Origin: Flavobacteriaceae bacterium
GTDB taxonomy: Bacteria; Bacteroidota; Bacteroidia; Flavobacteriales; Flavobacteriaceae
NCBI GenBank assembly: GCA_013042825.1
Contig: JABDPL010000160.1
Location: 1-6,110 of the forward strand
DNA: 6,110 nucleotides
Reading direction: 5' to 3'
Positions 5,792-6,110 of this stretch are shown piece after piece. Each line of letters begins with the position of its first letter. Positions within the stretch are counted from its first letter, which is position 1. A program made the translations under genes and the position numbers. The notes under the pieces are model-generated. The model did not search any database. It saw nothing but the letters and a program-made list of their open reading frames with translations, and was not told the origin of the DNA.

Positions 5792-6110
5792 ATGAAAAAA
5801 CACAATTTTAGTCCTGGTCCGTGCATCCTCCCCAAAGAGGTCATGCTAAAGGCTTCCGAGGCTGTTCTCGATTATAAAGATAGCGGCTTATCGCTTATCG
5901 AAATGTCCCACAGAAGCAAGGAATTTGTCGATATCATGGAGAATGCAAGAGCACTTGTGCTCGAGCTGCTCGGATTAGAAGGGAAAGGATACAAAGCGCT
6001 TTTCCTTCAGGGTGGTGCCAGTATACAATTCCTTATGGTTGCACTCAACCTCCTGGAAAAGCGCGCCGGATACCTGAATACGGGTACCTGGTCTGCAAAA
6101 GCCATTAAGG
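5792..6110 (+). CDS. serC: Phosphoserine aminotransferase (SerC), N-terminal part, cut by right edge
   Basis: SerC is a class V, pyridoxal-phosphate-dependent aminotransferase that converts 3-phosphohydroxypyruvate and glutamate to phosphoserine in serine biosynthesis, and acts on the equivalent intermediate in pyridoxine synthesis. The first 106 codons are present of a family length of about 355-365 residues. Motifs seen are NFSPGP (5-10), the MSHRS substrate/cofactor region (38-42), FLQGGAS (71-77), which contacts the cofactor phosphate, and TGTWS (98-101/102), whose Trp100 is the residue expected to stack on the PLP ring. The PLP-binding lysine lies beyond the window. The start is the conserved one, placing NFSPGP near the N-terminus; no Shine-Dalgarno sequence is evident. 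It follows the acyl-CoA reductase by 70 bases on the same strand. A phosphoglycerate dehydrogenase gene (serA) would be expected next, but that is outside the sequence. Confidence 0.97.
   Translation, partial: MKKHNFSPGPCILPKEVMLKASEAVLDYKDSGLSLIEMSHRSKEFVDIMENARALVLELLGLEGKGYKALFLQGGASIQFLMVALNLLEKRAGYLNTGTWSAKAIK

Noticed and set aside
1..6110. CRISPR array, transposon, prophage, tRNA or rRNA
   Set aside because: I found no spaced direct repeats, transposase or phage-like reading frames, or tRNA/rRNA-like segments; the gene content is uniformly core-genome in character.

Overview
The window is a piece of chromosome from a member of Bacteroidota, most likely a marine-type Flavobacteriaceae. 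Three things point there: the proteins look closest to flavobacterial forms of ParE, ParC, YchF and SerC; start codons mostly lack clear Shine-Dalgarno sequences; and several intergenic regions carry the Bacteroidota promoter signature (TTTG near -33, TAnnTTTG near -7). This placement is by recognition, not by a search. Base composition looks moderate, roughly low-to-mid forties percent GC by eye. All genes are intact apart from the two cut by the window edges. I see no mobile element, CRISPR array, tRNA or rRNA.

Positions 1-2895, minus strand, hold a topoisomerase IV operon read right to left: parE (2895-1027), a small two-helix membrane protein of unknown function (1040-552), and the first 183 codons of parC (551 to the left edge). 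The genes are packed very tightly: parE and the membrane gene overlap by 14 bases, and the membrane gene's TAA stop directly abuts parC's ATG. The three are almost certainly one transcript with coupled translation. ParE and ParC form the A2B2 enzyme that decatenates daughter chromosomes. Why a membrane protein sits between them is the main open question here.

Positions 2896-4233 hold ychF, a translation-associated, ATP-preferring Obg-family P-loop protein, also on the minus strand. It has short flanking intergenic regions, a candidate -7 element of its own and weak hairpins downstream.

Positions 4234-6110 hold a divergent locus. A 116-residue two-cluster ferredoxin runs left (4584-4234). A LuxC-family acyl-CoA reductase (4663-5721) and then serC (5792 to the right edge) run right. 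The 78-base gap between ferredoxin and reductase is unusually rich in signals: two candidate Bacteroidota promoters whose -7 boxes touch head to head, a triple TTTAC/GTAAA palindromic array over one of them, and a further inverted repeat. This suggests that the ferredoxin and the reductase/serC transcripts are coordinated or mutually exclusive. No luciferase genes or other luxCDE partners are visible, so the reductase is not evidence of bioluminescence.

Most of the window is ordinary core-genome content. The items most worth a second look are the topoisomerase-operon membrane protein and the divergent ferredoxin/LuxC control region.
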